Shown here piece by piece: positions 62,253-64,000 of a stretch of 64,000 nt of DNA. This DNA comes from Craspedostauros australis. Its lineage: Eukaryota; Bacillariophyta; Bacillariophyceae; Mastogloiales; Achnanthaceae. The notes below the pieces were generated by a model. That model was not told the origin of the DNA, searched no databases, and was given only the letters and a program-made list of their open reading frames with translations. Position 1 is the stretch's first letter, and each line of letters opens with the position of its first letter. Both the position numbers and the translations under genes were made by a program. The DNA lies in contig JAMXDE010000013.1 of the NCBI GenBank assembly GCA_026770025.1, positions 434,001-498,000 of the forward strand. The letters run 5' to 3'.

Positions 62253-62883
62253 GTCTATCTTTTCTATCGCACGCGAGAGATGTGGCGATGGCTTGCCCAG
62301 CACAGATCGTAGTACAGCACGACACACCACGAAATGCGTTCTTTTGCATCACATCGCAGGTCTCACAATACGTGTCATAGCCACGAGCTAGAGGTATGCA
62401 TTGATGTGTGTTCGTTGCCGATTGGGTGACAGGTTGGTTGATTGATCGATTGTCAGGATAGAAAGGTCACAATCCAGAACCTCCCTCGTGTTTGTTAGTT
62501 TCTTCTTGCATGGACACAATGCCTGTTGGACAACCAGTGAGCACTGTGGCGGAAGCGGCTACACCCTTCAACGCTCTCTGTCGTTGCGCACGTGGAACGA
62601 ATCACGAATTGCGTTCAAACACTGAGTCGCGAACTCCCAATGGACAATATCGCACGAACGAAACCGATAAAATGGACACAACAAACGACCCTCGCGAAGG
62701 TCATTTAACGTTGAGGATGTGTCACGAAGAACGCGCAGGCCCATGAAAGGATGTAACAAACTTCCTCCGGAGCAGCAAAAGTCCGAAGCAGGAAGAAGAT
62801 GAGAGTTGGTCACATAACGGCTGACATTCCAGATCGTTCGTTTGTGCCTAGAAACAATCCAAACTCTGCCGCGTTCTCACACA
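60703..62883. other. Intergenic region downstream of nitrate reductase
   Basis: About 2.2 kb with the 3' end of nitrate reductase. Contains (CTTGTA)n near 61035 and a CAT/CT microsatellite at 62203-62250. No credible gene; open frames are short and low-complexity. Confidence 0.45.
62203..62250. repeat. (CAT)n followed by (CT)n microsatellite
   Basis: CATCATCAT... passes into CTCTCT... over about 48 bp. Confidence 0.9.
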
Positions 62884-63252
62884 ATGCGGTTGCCATTCAT
62901 GGCCGTGTTGTGTGGCGTGTTTGTTGGAGCCGCCGTTGCTCAGCTCTGCACACAAAACAGGCATTTGCGACAAGGAATGCACGTTGTTTGGTCATTCGTT
63001 CCTGACAACCATCGCAACAACGTGCAGAAAGAGAGCACAAACAGAACCGCGCGTGCATCCACATCACAGAAGCAGAGCCAAACAGACCAACTCAAACCCA
63101 CATCAGCCAAGTTGCTCAACTCAAACTCAGGCCGTCCAGATCGTATTGGTGTGCAGCAGACACAAAATCAAAAGCAACCCCAGACCAACGCAGCCATCGC
63201 AATCGACGCTGCCCACATCTTCCAACCACACTTGCAGATGTACATTGTGTGA
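62884..63252 (+). CDS. Possible small secreted protein
   Basis: 122 aa from ATG 62884. The N-terminus is an excellent signal peptide (MRLPFMAVLCGVFVGAAVAQ, with AVA-Q as the likely cleavage site). The rest is short and Gln/Asn/Thr-rich with no domain. It lies just upstream of the next partial frame and could instead be a first exon of that gene. No homology was recognised; support rests on the signal peptide alone. Confidence 0.35.
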   Translation: MRLPFMAVLCGVFVGAAVAQLCTQNRHLRQGMHVVWSFVPDNHRNNVQKESTNRTARASTSQKQSQTDQLKPTSAKLLNSNSGRPDRIGVQQTQNQKQPQTNAAIAIDAAHIFQPHLQMYIV

Positions 63253-63382
63253 TCCGCGCATTCCTCATTGAACGCCTGAGCAACAGCGACAAGCGAAGGA
63301 ACGGCGGTTACACTCGCACTCGCGGTCGACGACGAACCCATCAACAATCAACAATCGGCCATCGGCTGCACAGTCAATCACC

Positions 63383-64000
63383 ATGATAAGACAAGCGCCA
63401 TCGATCGGCGCGAACAGCAGCGTGAGGAACCCGCCCAGTTCGTCAGCTGCGAGAGTGCGGCAAAAGTCGAACGACGCGCTCTCATCTCTGCCGAGGCGTT
63501 CGAAGTCTCTGACTCGTCCAACCAACGCAAAGTCCATCAAGCCCAGGACTTCAGATACGGGTGCCAGGCAATCAACGAGCGGCAAGCAACCAGCCACGCG
63601 AAGGAGCTGGTTCTCCAAGCGATCTCAATCCGAGCGCAACATCCTGCAGAAGCCGGCATCGACGTCTTCGCTGATGACAGGCACGAACAAGCATCCCGCC
63701 TCAGTGCAGCGTCCGACGTCGGAGCGTTGCTTGAACACAAGCGCCATCGGCAACGCGGCTGGCACCAATGCCAAGTCGAGACCGAAGGTGCCGAGCCCAC
63801 AGCAGACGCTGCCAACGACGGACGAGACATGGACCCCGATCAACGGTCCCAAGCCAATCGTCGCCTTCGACGAGGTCGTCCCCATGTCACCGCAGACATC
63901 GGAGGATGATGTGTCGCCGTTGTCATCGCCGGTGGTGTCGCCAGAACAGGAGCAGCAGCAACGCAAGCTGCGCCAATCCACCAAAGCGGGTCTGCGTGCC
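63383..64000 (+). CDS. Ser/basic-motif protein, 3'-partial (N-terminal 206 aa)
   Basis: The frame is open from 63272 and starts at ATG 63383; it runs to the window edge without a stop. Composition is Ser/Arg/Pro-rich with basic-Ser motifs RQKSNDAL, RRSKSLTR, KRSQSERN and RPTSERC, like the tails of the two membrane proteins at the left of the window. It then becomes more acidic (TSEDDVSPLSSPVVSPEQEQ) with SP-type sites. No domain is visible in this part. It may be the beginning of another long-tail protein or a spliced continuation. Confidence 0.5.
   Translation, partial: MIRQAPSIGANSSVRNPPSSSAARVRQKSNDALSSLPRRSKSLTRPTNAKSIKPRTSDTGARQSTSGKQPATRRSWFSKRSQSERNILQKPASTSSLMTGTNKHPASVQRPTSERCLNTSAIGNAAGTNAKSRPKVPSPQQTLPTTDETWTPINGPKPIVAFDEVVPMSPQTSEDDVSPLSSPVVSPEQEQQQRKLRQSTKAGLRA

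Overview
The window looks like nuclear DNA of a diatom or a close ochrophyte alga. Most genes are intron-poor and protein-dense, and the few introns are short (about 100-380 bp, GT-AG). The protein families point the same way: a CRAL-TRIO plus DUF6824-like protein, LRR proteins with a cytoplasmic N-terminus, membrane proteins with a diatom-type ectodomain, a plastid precursor with an ASAFAP-like cleavage motif, and a eukaryotic nitrate reductase. No species can be named from the sequence alone. All family names come from motif recognition by eye, without database searches.

Layout. (1) 1-12 kb: two tandem paralogous single-pass membrane proteins. Both have an ectodomain, one membrane helix and a very long basic, serine-rich tail with recurring R/K-x-K/R-S phosphosite-like motifs. 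(2) 12.5-17.4 kb: a PhoD-like metallophosphatase (-) and a CXC (tesmin/TSO1-like) DNA-binding protein (+). (3) 17.7-30.8 kb: a secretory-pathway cluster of four GT61/DUF563-like glycosyltransferases, one intact FkbM-type methyltransferase-like gene and one broken copy of it. Microsatellites and a 181-bp tandem repeat lie between them. (4) 32.3-40.8 kb: a housekeeping block with a membrane LRR protein, a plastid ferredoxin-like protein, the ESCRT-I subunit VPS28 and a three-exon CRAL-TRIO/DUF6824 protein. (5) 41.2-55.8 kb: a block of mobile DNA. The first part has a HARBI1-like DDE transposase, a divergent companion ORF and three adjacent minisatellite arrays between them. The second is a well-delimited 6.1-kb element with 170-bp terminal inverted repeats that encodes a 1,179-aa RNase-H-like transposase candidate. 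(6) 58.1-60.7 kb: a complete intronless nitrate reductase. (7) 62.9-64 kb: a possible small secreted protein and the start of another serine/basic-motif protein that runs off the window.

Several starts were moved to an internal ATG because the longest open frame began at a non-ATG codon. Where paralogues allow comparison, they support the chosen starts. Spliced models were accepted when donor, acceptor and phase agreed and the joined protein restored a recognisable domain. The strongest novelty candidates are the long-TIR transposon, the array-bearing Harbinger-like region, the tandem membrane proteins with phosphosite-like tails, and the GT61/FkbM cluster with its decayed members.
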